64,000 nucleotides of DNA from Paralithodes platypus (taxonomy: Eukaryota; Arthropoda; Malacostraca; Decapoda; Lithodidae): positions 52,870,481 through 52,934,480 of the forward strand of contig CM064509.1 of the NCBI GenBank assembly GCA_032716605.1, in the 5' to 3' direction. Shown one piece after another: positions 20,847 through 31,239 of the stretch; the stretch's first letter is position 1, and the number at the start of each line of letters is the position of its first letter. Under the pieces are notes generated by a model. It saw nothing but the letters and a program-made list of their open reading frames with translations. It did no database searches and was not told the DNA's origin. The position numbers were made by a program, and so were the translations under genes.

Positions 20847-22844
20847 GTCTAATTGGTTGGCTTCAATTGTAAACAGTTTACTTGGAAAAACAAGAGTCAG
20901 CTTAAGACCTTCTGTACCCGATGCCGAGTTGGCTGCCAACTTTGTGGCATTTTTTGCTGGCAAGATAACTCGCATAAGACAGGAACTGGATGATGCTTCT
21001 GTTGGTGAAGAACTTTCAGTTGTACTCCAACCCGACACATTCCTAATAATGTCCTCTCATCCTTTCACTCAGTAGAGGTGGACATGATCTCGTCCTACAT
21101 AAGAAACCTCAATAAAACATTTTGCCCGTTGGATCCCATAAATGTTTCCAAGCTACCAAGAGTCTATGATCACACAGTTGAGTTTATTTCCAAAATAATT
21201 AATAAGTGCTTCTGAAGGTAGTTTCCCACATTCTGAAAAGCATGCGCTACTCCGACCTACTCTAAAGAAACCTGGACTTGATGTTGAGAACATGTTGAAC
21301 TATCGTCCTGTCTTCAACCTGTCCTTCATATCAAAGATATTAGAGCGTGCAATACTTGACCAATTACAACCACTACTTCAGCAGAATGAAACTATCCCAA
21401 TTTTTCAGTCTGCTTACTGACAGCATCATTCAACTGAAACAGCATTGATTAGAGTACATAATGATCTAGTTGAGAACATTTGCAATGGTGTGGCCTCACT
21501 ATTGGTCTTGCTTGATCTCTCTGCGGCCTTTGACACAGTGGATCACGAATTGTTATTGAGTGATCTTTATGATTGTGGTGTGCGTGACTCCGCTCTCTTG
21601 CTTCTTGGGTCGTACTTGTCAGGTAGATCCCAGAGTGTGATGGTAAATCAAATGGTCTCGGACTCGACACCCCTGCAGTATGGTGTTCCGCAGGGATCAG
21701 TTTTAGGTCCTATCCTATTTATAATTTATATTAGCAGTTTGTCTCTTCTGCTTCGTGCACATAATGTCACCTTTCACTTTTATGCAGATGACACCCAGAT
21801 TTATGTGAGAATCACAAATATAGTTGATATACGGAGTAAGATGGAATTGTTGATGTCTGATATCAAGAAGTGGATGAGAGCGAGAAAACTTAAACTAAAT
21901 GATGGTAAAACTGATATTCTCATCATCCGAGGAAATAGAAGAGCTGATGATATAGTAGGTGCCCTCTCCATCAATGTGGGTGGATCTCAGCTGCGACCGG
22001 CCAACTCTGTTCGAAATCTGGGTGTATATGTGAACTCCCGATTAGATTTCAAAGAGCATGTAAACCAGATAGTTAAAAGTTGTTACTTGCACATCAGAAA
22101 TCTCTATTTGGTGAAGCCGTTCATAACCAGACGTTGCCTCCTGACGTTGGTTCACTCATTGGTCTTCTCTCGTGTTGATTATTGCAATGCCCTGTTGGTG
22201 GGTCTTCCAAATTATATTTTGAAGAAAGTTCAGTCTGTTCTTAACAGGGCCGCAAGACTAATTTTTGGTGTTCCACCTAGAACTCCTACTACATCTCTTC
22301 ACATAGAACTGCACTGGCTGCCAGTAAGAGCAAGAATAGAATTTAAGTTGTGTTTGGTGACTTTTAAGGTTCTCAAATTTGGTGAGCCTAGGTACCTTGC
22401 GGAGCTGCTCAGGCGCCCACCGGCACACCATGGTGTAGTTGTGCGTCATGACAATGACCCTTTTCGTCTTGATGAACCAAGGGCTTTCCAGCAGTCTTCT
22501 TTCTTTGAGAGGTCATTCTCCTACATGGCTCCGAGGTTGTATAACAGGTTGCCGCTGTCCATGAGACAACTGAGTTCTGTTGAATGCTTCAAGAGACAAC
22601 TTAAGACTTTTCTCTTTGAGAGAAGCTATGATCTTGAGAGAGGTGTCATGACAGATGGCTCTATAGCCATCTGTTTAGGCTATTTTGCCACTGCTAGTGA
22701 TTGTTAAATGTGTGTTGTATATAAGCCTTCTTTTGATGCATTGATTTTGTTCTTTTTTCTTTCTCTTTCCGAGCGCTAGTGAATTCTTCGGATAAATTGG
22801 CGCTTATGAGAAATAAGTAGCATGCTTATTATTATTATTATTAT
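20847..22844 (+). mobile_element. L2-like LINE inserted in the P1 transposase
   Basis: TACAG at 20,842-20,846 and 22,845-22,849 flanks the insert, and P1 coding sequence rejoins across it. The 3' end is GAGAAATAAGTAGCATGC followed by a TTA repeat, in the L2/Crack style. The 5' part is decayed, with an endonuclease-RT linker up to about 21,060. Confidence 0.85.
21445..22707 (+). CDS. L2-like reverse transcriptase, 5'-truncated frame
   Basis: An uninterrupted 420-codon frame covers the RT core and C-terminus. Motifs in order are LLVLLDLSAAFDTVDHELLL (catalytic Asp block), QYGVPQGSVLGPILFIIYIS, FHFYADDTQIY with the catalytic YADD, NLGVYVNSRLDFKEHV and LNRAARLIFG. It ends with YNRLPLSMRQLSSVECFKRQ and LKTFLFERSY. 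Its first Met is internal, because upstream sequence has stops and frameshifts (for example the TGA at about 21,418), so this is not a full protein. The motif set is typical of L2-clade LINEs. It would copy element RNA at a nicked target. Confidence 0.8.
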   Translation: MIRVHNDLVENICNGVASLLVLLDLSAAFDTVDHELLLSDLYDCGVRDSALLLLGSYLSGRSQSVMVNQMVSDSTPLQYGVPQGSVLGPILFIIYISSLSLLLRAHNVTFHFYADDTQIYVRITNIVDIRSKMELLMSDIKKWMRARKLKLNDGKTDILIIRGNRRADDIVGALSINVGGSQLRPANSVRNLGVYVNSRLDFKEHVNQIVKSCYLHIRNLYLVKPFITRRCLLTLVHSLVFSRVDYCNALLVGLPNYILKKVQSVLNRAARLIFGVPPRTPTTSLHIELHWLPVRARIEFKLCLVTFKVLKFGEPRYLAELLRRPPAHHGVVVRHDNDPFRLDEPRAFQQSSFFERSFSYMAPRLYNRLPLSMRQLSSVECFKRQLKTFLFERSYDLERGVMTDGSIAICLGYFATASDC

Positions 22845-23804
22845 TACAGCGGCAGTGGTGGCGAGATTGTTACTGACCCCGACATAGGATTTGGCGGCGC
22901 TGTCGTACAGGAGATGATGGAGAAATACTTCCACATGAACCACATCCTGTACACAGACAATTACTATACTGTACGTCGCCCATCCTCACCAAGTACCTCC
23001 ATGACCGCAAGACCGGAACTGTCGGCACAGTCAAGGCCAAGAGGAAGGGCATGCCAGTGTACCCGTCTAAGACCAAGAAGACGGAGGTGTTCCACAAGAA
23101 GAGGGGCCCCATCCTCTCTATCCACTGGCATGACCAGCGGAAAGTAAACCTCACCATATGCCACAAAGCAGAGATGGTCGCCACTGGGTAAGTGGACCGG
23201 AAGACGAAGAATCCTGTCCAGAAACCAGCTGCTGTCCTGGATTATAACCTCAACTTGCTTCTCATCGATAAGTCCGACATGCAGATGGGCTTCATCGACT
23301 GCCTGCGAACATCCTGCAGGTGGTACAAGAAGTTTGTGCTGCACACGGTCGACATGTCAGCCCTCAATGCCTACAATATATATCGACTGAGGACTCCCGG
23401 AGCCAAGTCACTGCGGAAGTTACACAAGCAGGTGATACTGGAGCTCCTGGAAAAACATGCTGTACCCGGGAGACCTTTACAAGGACCAGGCAGGCTGGAC
23501 CGCACGGCGAGTGTTGACTATTTCAGGAAGCACCAGCTCACTTCCCTTCCTCCCAAAGTACAGTACCAGGAGGTAAAGCCAAGAGTCAGAAGAGGTGCCA
23601 TGTCTGTAGCCACTCAACCCGCAGGCCCCATAAAGCGAGCAAAACCACATGGTAATGCCTCAAGTGTGAAGTGGCACTGTGTGCTGGACAGTGCTTCAAC
23701 GATTTTCACACTCTAGTACAATATTGAAGTGCCTGTGACACTAAAATGTAGGCTAATATAATATAAAACAATGAGTCAAAGTGACAGAGGCACAAATAAC
23801 AGTA

Positions 23805-24374
23805 CAGTGGGCCCCACAAGGGTGCGGTTACCTTAGTCCGAGACATGCGCGCACCCTTGTAAAACGCACCCTTGGAGCTTAAGAACCAATGGGAAATTCA
23901 CTATGTAGTCCGGGGACTCTTCAAACTTACCCTTTTTTCGCCCAATAACCCCTGAAAAACATGAACTAAGGAAAGAATACCTGTAGGGTACAGTATAGAA
24001 ATATACATGTCTAGTAACTGTTTTTTCTGTTCTAAATCAAGAACTTTCACTTTTGTTTTGGTGGGTAACACGATCGCCCTGGGCGGTGGGTTAGGGGCAG
24101 CAGGTGGCTGGGGTGGAGGGTCCATTGTTCATAAAGAATGCGGAAGAGAATTGCAAGGCTGCGTCAGGGTACGCTTACACACGAGTCACTGAGTCATCCC
24201 GCACGCTCTGACGTCACAAACATGGCCGCCCGACAAATGCGCATCCAGTTCCGCACGCTTCGCTACCGCACTCTTTGCTTTTTTCGCACCCTTGGATTAT
24301 AAGCACCGCACGGACATCTGCCGCACGGTTGGAGAATCGCACCCTTTTATTGCGCACCCTTGCGGGGCCGACTG
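23805..24374. mobile_element. Tigger/pogo-like MITE, word GCACCCTTG
   Basis: Ends are CAGTGGGCCCCACAAGGGTG and the complementary CACCCTTGCGGGGCCGACTG, with TA at 23,803-23,804 and 24,375-24,376. GCACCCTTG-type words repeat inside. It sits in the tandem repeat of the P1 3' region. The neighbouring unit keeps the empty site AACAGTAATATTAAGTG. Confidence 0.85.
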
Positions 24375-24382
24375 TAATAATA

Positions 24383-24612
24383 AGTGCCTTCATAACAATA
24401 TGAACAAGTGAAAGTGACACTCTTAAATGTAGGCTATATAATATAAAACAAAGAGTCAAAGTGACAGAGACACAAATAACAGTAATATTAAGTGCCTTCA
24501 TAACAATATGAATAAGTGAAAGTGACACTGAAATCTATATTATAGCTTACCTAACAATAAATACAAGTGAAAATGACACTATCAATTATCATAGTCCAGT
24601 GAAAGTGACACT
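24383..24612 (+). repeat. P1 subterminal tandem repeats with AAGTGAAAGTGACAC
   Basis: A unit of about 108 bp starts at 24,383 and 24,491, and a partial unit lies before the Tigger-like MITE (23,727-23,804). AAGTGAAAGTGACAC occurs at 24,406-24,420 and 24,514-24,528. Close variants are at 24,565 and 24,597. The same word in the same orientation relative to the transposase is repeated in P2. Confidence 0.8.
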
Positions 24613-24919
24613 ACAAATATGTAACAAATAAAAGTACAAGTGAGACACAAAAATATCTTTGTAAGTAACTTTATTGAGTGAAAATTACATAATAATGATT
24701 ATAATGGCAAAATAAACCAATAAAAACACTCAAATCGCTTCCTGGAATAAATGCGGGTGGTGCGATGAGTGCAGTAGTGTGTCGTAGCCGGGGCCGCGGC
24801 AGAGCGTTCGGACGCGTCTAGGTAAATATGCGGCAAAAGCGGTCTCCACTAAAATCGCCATCACACCTGAACCAGTTGAGCTAGAGAGCTTTACTCAATG
24901 CCAGTTTACAGATCAAAGA

Positions 24920-26301
24920 TGGTGATGGGCTGGTCTATCAGAGTGAGAACTGAGTGATCTCTGCCATACCCATAGCTTACTCTGACTGTTCCTGATACTT
25001 ATATATTTTCTAGATCTCAAGTGACGGCGTCTCTTCCGTGGATTGACCTCCCAATCTACCAAGATTGGAAGCCAAAGTGTCACATTTTTCCTTTGCCCCT
25101 CAACTTTCTCTTCTTAGTTGCTGAGGGGCACAGGGCCCTGGGTGGGGCTTTGGTTTCCCGGGCATTTCCGCACCCTCCTCAGCTCCCCTTCGGTCACCCA
25201 GGCTTTATTATGGTCGGCGGGGAGGATTCTGTGTGGGTGCTCGGTTGTGGCCTTGGCCTTGGGGCTGTTCGGCCAGGCAGCTTTTTTTTTTTTTTTTTTT
25301 TTTTCTATGTGATTGAGGGAGGCAAAAGGCATAACTGCCTATAGCGAGTGCCTCCCCCATAGTTGAAAGAGTGACAGGGCCAAAATCAAGGGACGTTCGA
25401 GCCAAAATGCCTGGACACACGGAGTTTGAAGCAATTTAAGTCATAGGAAGAGGGAAAGACTGATTCTGGGAGAGAGTTCCAGAGCTCAGATGTTGAGTAG
25501 AAGAAAGTTTGAGAGTAACGTTTCACTCTTGGGTTGGAGAGTTGCACAGAGTAGGGGTGGGATTGAGTTGCAAGACGGGTACCACGTGCCCTACGTAAAG
25601 GAGGTGGTATGCACTTGATAGCTCTGAGGAACACTGATTATTATAGTAGCGATAGAATAGCGAGAGATGCAACATTGCGGCGGAGAGAGAGAGATTGAAG
25701 AGAGTTGGTGAGTGGACGGAGTTAATGATACGAAAGGCCTTCCTTTCAACTTTGTCTAGGAGAGCGGTGTGAGAGGAACCTCCCCACACATGTGAACAAT
25801 ACTCAATACAAGGGCGCACTATGCCCCTGTACAGAGCAAGAAGCTGTGCAGGGGAAAGAACCCCCGAAGGCGGTTGAGCACACCCAGCTTCTGGGAGGCT
25901 GCCTTAGCAAGACTGGTAATATGGTCCTTCCAAATGAGAGCAGAAGAAAAAGAGACACCAAGAATATTGAGAGAAGATGAAGGGTTGATTTTTGTATTGT
26001 TGAAGAATAAGGGATAGTCCGCTGGGAGATCCTGACGGGTAGATAGATGGAGAAATTGGGTTTTGGAAGCATTAAAGTTAACAAGGTTTTCTCTGCCCCA
26101 ATTGGAAATAGTATTTAGATCAGAATTTAAGAGTTCTATGGCTTCATTACGTTTGTCGTTGAGGGATTGCTGGCTGGGGCGTTCTGAAAAACTAATGGAG
26201 TAGTGTAAGGTTGAGTCGTCTGCGTATGAATGGATGGGAATTAAGGTACAGTTAAGGAGATCATTTATAAAAATTGGGGAACAACAACAACAACAACAAC
26301 A
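24920..26301 (+). mobile_element. LINE A-derived SINE S1, split by LINE C
   Basis: About 24,920-25,283 plus the tail GGGGAAC(AAC)n at 26,276-26,301. It matches the SINE at 53,774-54,200 from GGTGATGGGCTGGTCTATC through CTGAGGGGCACAGGGCC to GGGGCTGTTCGGCCAGGC. Its 3' end equals the LINE A 3' end, and its middle resembles the LINE A 5' leader (GGGGGCACGGGTCCTTGG). No coding capacity. LINE C is inserted between the GCAGCTT and GGGGAAC parts of the tail. Confidence 0.7.
25284..26275 (-). pseudogene. LINE C copy, 5'-truncated
   Basis: The poly-A tail appears as a T-run at 25,284-25,304. On the minus strand the frame reads IHSYADDSTLHYSISFSERP with an intact YADD, NWGRENLVNFNASKTQFLHL, LNILGVSFSSALIWKDHITS and, after frame changes near 25,800, RPCIEYCSHVWGGSSHTALL and SELWNSLPESVFPSSYDLNC. 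This is a Jockey/CR1-type RT. It is truncated at 26,275 within the RT. Confidence 0.8.
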
Positions 26302-26341
26302 GAGTAAGTAACATTTTTGTTTGAATGCTCTAGCTAGTGAA

Positions 26342-27058
26342 TTAACCCTTTCACGCACATATGACGCAGAGGTTGCCAGATTAGCAATAAGAAATAGAGT
26401 TCTCTCACTCTTATAATTACCTCTCCAAAATTAGTTTTCTGCCCACAGCTAACTCAAAGACAACTGCAGAGGTTGAAGTAACTAAACTAAAGGTTTCTAA
26501 ATACCCCTGATGGTAACAAAGGCTTTAACCCTCCAGCCCCGGCTACGCATTACATAAATATTGGCCGAAACCCGGGTGTTTTGGCCGAAAAACATCTAGG
26601 CTAGGCTACCGTATCATTGTTATGCTGACTGCTTCCCGCATTCCCGCGCATCCCCAAGCGTAGCTGTGTTATTTACCTGTAGAATGGCGTTAAGTAGAGC
26701 TCTCTAAGTCAACTGGTTGAGTTGTGATGATGATTTCAGTGGAGATAACTTACAGCAACAACAGCCACTTTACAATACTTTTCGATACTTAACAATAACA
26801 TACAGGCACACACGAACAAGCGACGCTCTCCTTCTTGTGGCCGGAGATGCGGGGCGTCGGTCCAGCCGGCTTTTGTTTACATGCGTCGGACCGACGCCTC
26901 GCACACCAAGCTCACAGGCTTTCAACCACTGGTACAATGTTGTACCACCCGGGTTCCTGGGGGCAAAACATAATGGTACACACGTGTACCATCCGAGTTT
27001 GAAGGGTTAAAGTATACCTAATAAGCTCAAAATTGCGTCATATTTCGGAGAGGCTTAA
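26342..27058. mobile_element. TTAA MITE, CATATGACGC family, holding another MITE
   Basis: TTAA edges are 26,342-26,345 and 27,055-27,058. The left end is CCCTTTCACGCACATATGAC and the right end contains GCGTCATATTTCGGAGAG. The uninterrupted sister copy is 56,686-56,920. The nested MITE sits at 26,525-27,010, exactly where the sister has GGCTTTAAAGTA. Confidence 0.85.
26525..27010 (-). mobile_element. TTAA MITE, GGTACANNNTGTACC family
   Basis: TTAA edges are 26,525-26,528 and 27,007-27,010. The right end carries the palindromes GGTACAATGTTGTACC and GGTACACACGTGTACC, each beside a CCGG/CCGA box. The core has AGTCAACTGGTTGAGTTG. The left end is CCCTCCAGCCCCGGCTACGC. Confidence 0.85.
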
Positions 27059-27156
27059 CAGAGATATGCCTATGTTTACAGACGTCGTTTTTTTAGCCAG
27101 ATCGCCCGGATAGGAGTGCTGTCATTTAGAAAGACAGCCCGGGCGGGAAAGGTTAA
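27059..27156 (+). mobile_element. end fragment of a TTAA MITE
   Basis: GAGTGCTGTCATTTAGAAAG, then CAGCCCGGGCGGGAAAGG and TTAA (27,153-27,156). This matches the right end of the 3132-4420 element. The rest of the body is absent. Confidence 0.6.
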
Positions 27157-27318
27157 GCCACATTACATGACATTCTAAGGCCACCTCTACTACAAGGATG
27201 AATAAGAGTCACTGTCCGAGTACCATCCAATTCAATTTACCCCAAGGGTGGTCCAGAAGGTATGCAGTGCGTGCTACCCTGAATGTACACGCGTTCCTAT
27301 TGGGCACCAAGCACTGCG

Positions 27319-27321
<3 letters not shown>
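27157..27321. other. spacer, nothing recognised
   Basis: No coding potential or clear repeat was found before the LINE C poly-A tail. Confidence 0.5.
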
Positions 27322-27356
<35 letters not shown>

Positions 27357-28628
27357 CTGTAATTGAGGGAGGCAAAAGGCAGAACTGCCTATAGCGAGTG
27401 CCTCCCCCATAGTTGAAAGAGTGACAGGGCCAAAATCAAGGGACGTTCGAGCCAAAATGCCTGGACACACGGAATTTGAAGCAATTCAAGTCATAGGAAG
27501 AAGGAAAGACTGATTCTGGGAGAGAGTTCCAGAGCTCAGCTGTTGAGTAGAAGAAAGTTTGAGAGTAACATTTCACTCTTGGGTTGGAGAGTTGCACAGA
27601 GTAGGGGTGGGATTGAGTTGCAAGACGGGTACCACGTGCCCTATGTAAAGGAGGTGGTATACTCTGGGAAAGCTCTGAGGAACACTGATTATTATAGTAG
27701 CGATAGAATAGCGAGAGATGCAACATTGCGGCGGAGAGAGAGAGATTGCAGAGAGTTGGTGAGTGGACGGGAGTTAATGATACGAAAGGCCTTCCTTTCA
27801 ACTTTGTCTAGGAGAGCGGTGTGAGAGGAACCTCCCCACACATGTGAACAATACTCAATACAAGGACGCACTATGCCCCTGTACAGAGCAAGAAGCTGTG
27901 CAGGGGGAAAGAACCCCCTAAGGCGGTTGAGCACACCCAGCTTCTGGGAGGCTGCCTTAGCAAGACTGGTAATATGGTCCTTCCAACTGAGAGCAGAAGA
28001 AAAAGAGACACCAAGAATATTGAGAGAAGATGAAGGATTGAATTTTGTATTGTTGAAGAATAAGGGATAGTCCGCTGGGAGTTCTGTACGGGTAGATAGA
28101 TGGAGAAATTGGATTTTGGAAGCATTAAAGGTATCAATGTTTTCTCTGCCCCAATTGGAGATCGTATTTAGATCAGAATTTAAGAGTTTTATGGCTTCAT
28201 TATGTTTGTCGTTGAGGGATTGCTGGCTGGGGCGCTCTGAAAAACTAATGGAGTAGTGTAAGGTTGAGGCGTCTGCGTATGAATGGATGGGAATTGAGGT
28301 ACAGTTGAGGAGATAATTTATAAAAATTAGAAAGAGAATAGGAGATAGGACAGAGCCCTGAGGAACATCGGAGTTTATAGGGTGAGGAAGTGAACAATGG
28401 CCGTCCACAACCGCGGCTATGGAACGGCCGGAAAGGAAATTAGAGACAAAGGCACAGATGGAGAGATAGAAACCGAAGGAGGGTAGTTTAGAAATTAAAG
28501 ATTTGTGCCAGACTCTATTGAAGGCTTTCGATATGTCTAGTGCAATAGAAAAAGTCTCACCGAAGTCCCGAAAGGAGGATGACCAAGAGTTAGTAAGATA
28601 TGAAAGGAGATCACCAGTAGAGCGACCC

Positions 28629-29115
28629 TTAACCCCCCCCCCCCGGGCCTGCCTATCCTAAGGACAGTGTCGAGTACCCGGGCGATTTGGCCGAAAAATG
28701 TCTAGGCCTAGGCTACCTTATCTTTGTTATTTTAACTGCTAGAAAATTCCCACGCATGTCTAAACGTACTGTGGTTTCCAATCTGTATACTGGCGTTGAG
28801 TAGAGCTCTCTAAGTCAACTGGTTCAGTTGTGATGACGATTTCCGTGGAGTGCATTTTGCCGCGATTTTATCCATATGAGACTTCACTACTGAAATAACA
28901 ACATACAGACACACAAAAACAAACTACGCCTCTCCTTATTGTGTTCGGAGGTGCGCGGCGTCGGTCCAACCGGCTGTGTTTACATGCGTCGGACGGACGG
29001 CTTTCAAAACAAGCTGAATAGGCTTTCAAGCTTACGTCCTGTTATAAGGACACCCGGGGTCCTGCCCATCTGCCGCGGTGTCCTTATATAAGGACAGCCG
29101 GGCTGGAAGGGTTAA
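28629..29115 (-). mobile_element. TTAA MITE, GTCCTTATAAGGAC family
   Basis: TTAA edges are 28,629-28,632 and 29,112-29,115. It is a sister of 17,334-18,177. The left end is a C-run and CCTAAGGACAGTGTCG. The right end has GTTATAAGGACACCCGGGGT and TGTCCTTATATAAGGACAGC. The CAACTGGTTCAGTTG core is present. It shares its right TTAA with the next MITE. Confidence 0.85.
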
Positions 29116-29626
29116 CCCGTTGAGACCCAGCGTCGGACGTGTTGCGTCGGCAGTCTTTGATCACCAACTCCCAGCGACGCATCACGTGCGTCCGACATAT
29201 AAAAAACACTTACGTGGCTCGTAAGGTAGGAAATGGCGGGAGAATAGGAGGGGGAGGTACCGTAGTGTGTGTGGGAGCCGGGCCAGTAGGTGTGAGCGGG
29301 CCGAGACAGCCGCGCGGCTGGTGGTAGTGGGCTTAGTGGGGATAGTTTACACCCCTAGTTCACCGCCTCTTTGAACCTTCATTACTCCGGTCGTATGGGA
29401 GCTAGAGGCTTGAGATTTATGTGAGATACTCCTTAGGATGTATGCCGTACAATGCCATACTCAGTTTTTACCCTGGTGCTCCCGGGCGGGTGGTCATGCG
29501 GGGGAGACGAACTATTGAAACCCCCCCCCCCAAATGACCGAAATGAGTTTTTTTTTATTTGTGTGTTCATTTCTCACCATTCTCTTCCATTTTGGCTCAA
29601 CAAATTTTTTGGAGGCTCCCCCCCCC

Positions 29627-29659
<33 letters not shown>

Positions 29660-29802
29660 AAAAAAATGTCAGAGGTGATTTTTTTTTTTTTTTTTCATTT
29701 CTCATCCTTGTCTTCCATTTTAGCAAACAAAAAAAATAAGTGAAAATGGCTTGGGACTGGGGTGAACAAAATATTATAACTAGCCGGGGCTCAACGGGTT
29801 AA
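29112..29802. mobile_element. TTAA MITE, CCCGTTGAG family
   Basis: TTAA edges are 29,112-29,115 and 29,799-29,802, with terminal inverted repeat CCCGTTGAG/CTCAACGGG. The left end has GCGTCGGACGTGTTGCGTCG and, about 40 bp on, GCGACGCATCACGTGCGTC. The body contains long C and T runs (29,520-29,700). LINE C continues at AAGGAAGCC. Confidence 0.8.
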
Positions 29803-31239
29803 GGAAGCCATACTGGTGATCTGAGAGCAGATTATGAGAAGAGAAATGCTTAAGAAATTTGGAAGCAAGAATAGTTTCAAAAACTTTAGAAAGACAAGAG
29901 ATGAGAGCAATTGGACGATAGTTGGAGGGTTGAGAGCAGTCACCCTTCTTTGGGACAGGTTGAATGTGAGCAAACTTCCAGCATGAAGGGAAGACGTTAG
30001 AGGATAGACAGAGACGAAAGAGTTTGCCTAGGCAGGGAGTCAGCACGGAAGCACTGTTTTTGAAAACAACAGGAGGAACACCGTCCGGACCGTACGCCTT
30101 ATTAGTATTAAGCCCAGAGAGGGTAGAACGTACATCTTTAGAAGAGATTAGGATATTAGGCATAAGTAAGAGAGAGGAGGGTGGAGAGGGAGGAATAGCA
30201 CCGGAATCATCCAAGGTGGAGTTTCTAGCAAAAGTTTGAGCGAAGAGTTTAGCTTTGTCAGAGGAAGAAGTGATGGTTGTGCCATCAGAGTGGGAAAGGG
30301 GAGGGAAAGACGAGGAAGAGAAATTGTTGGAGAGGTTTTTGGCTAGATGCCAGAAAGCTTGGGAAGAGTTAGCTCAGTTGAATAGTTCAGTGCATTTATT
30401 ATTGATGAAAGAGTGTTTGGCAAGTCGAAGAACAGATTTGACATGATTCCGGCCAGAAACATATGAAGAATGAGAGTCTTGAGTTTTAAGGTGTCGGTAC
30501 CGTTTGAATGCTTCCTCCTTATTGCGGACAGCAGTAGAACAGGCGTGAGTAAACCAAGATTTTTTAGCATTAGTCTGAGAGAAAGAGAATGGAATGTATG
30601 CTTCCATGCCCGATAGGATTACCTCGGTAATGCGTTCAGCAATCTCCGAGGGTCCCCGGCCACGAAAGCAGAAATCATTCCATGGGAAATCAAAGAAGTA
30701 CTGCCGGAGAGCCTCCCAGTCGGCAGCGCCAAAGTGCCACAAGCGCCGCCGGCTAGGAGGATTGGGTGGCCGTACTGGAGAGATAAGACAGGTGACAGAG
30801 ATAAGTTTATGGTCGGAGGAGCCCAAAGGAGAGAAAAGATCGACAGTATAAGAAGAAGGGTTAGAAGTTAGAAACAAGTCAAGAAATTGGCGGTGGTGAA
30901 CGTTGAAATCTCCTAAGATAGAGATTTCTGAGAAAGAAGAAATGGATAGAATGTGTTCCACTGTAGAGTTTAGATAGTCAAAGAATTTGGGAAAGTTGGT
31001 AGAATTAAGGGAAAGATAGACAGCACAAAAATGTTTAGTAAGAGAATGACAGGAAAGTTTGAGCCATAAAGTTGAGAATTCAGAGGAGTCGAAATCGGAA
31101 ACACGAGAGCAAGTGAGTTTGTTGTGCACATATGCACAACAACCGCCTTTGGCTTTGAAACTAGGATAGAGAAAGTAGGAGGATACAGAGAAGGGGCTGC
31201 TGGATGTTGCTACAGACACCTGAGTTTCGGTGAGGAAGA

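Larger units (their letters stand above)
19059..23716 (+). pseudogene. P1 transposase, disrupted
   Basis: A DDE/D cut-and-paste transposase of the piggyBac family. An acidic, Ser/Pro-rich N-terminus (19,059-19,530, with a likely alternative Met at 19,089) shifts frame near 19,530 into 19,564-20,846. That part reads AYPCGPDATPSELFCGFYDN and FGKYMSRDRYFDILSYLHLT, then CLDEILVLFRGRL with the first catalytic Asp. After the LINE insertion the frame resumes at 22,850 with GFGGAVVQEMMEKYF and ILYTDNYYT (second Asp). A frameshift follows near 22,970 and a TAA at about 23,189. The third Asp region LIDKSDMQMGFIDCL and the Cys-rich C-terminus follow. Clearly dead. It is closely related to P2. Confidence 0.85.
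18956..24919 (+). mobile_element. piggyBac-like element P1, broken
   Basis: The left edge is TTAA 18,956-18,959 followed by CACTTCCAGGCCGG and GTGTCATTTTAAAATCC. The transposase segments are split by an L2-like LINE. The 3' non-coding part has tandem repeats, and about 24,720-24,915 matches the 3' end of P2. The right TTAA is missing because a SINE begins at about 24,920. The left end keeps only one of the usual two words. The nearest MITE (3132) has two TTTTAAA copies, so the loss could be a deletion between them. Confidence 0.8.

Noticed and set aside
25284..27356. Tandem duplication of one locus (25.3-26.3 kb and 27.3-28.6 kb)
   Set aside because: The two blocks are separate LINE C insertions with different truncation points and flanks.
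31124..31239. N-terminus of LINE B starting at 31,124
   Set aside because: This stretch is antisense LINE C endonuclease sequence. LINE B homology begins near 31,240.
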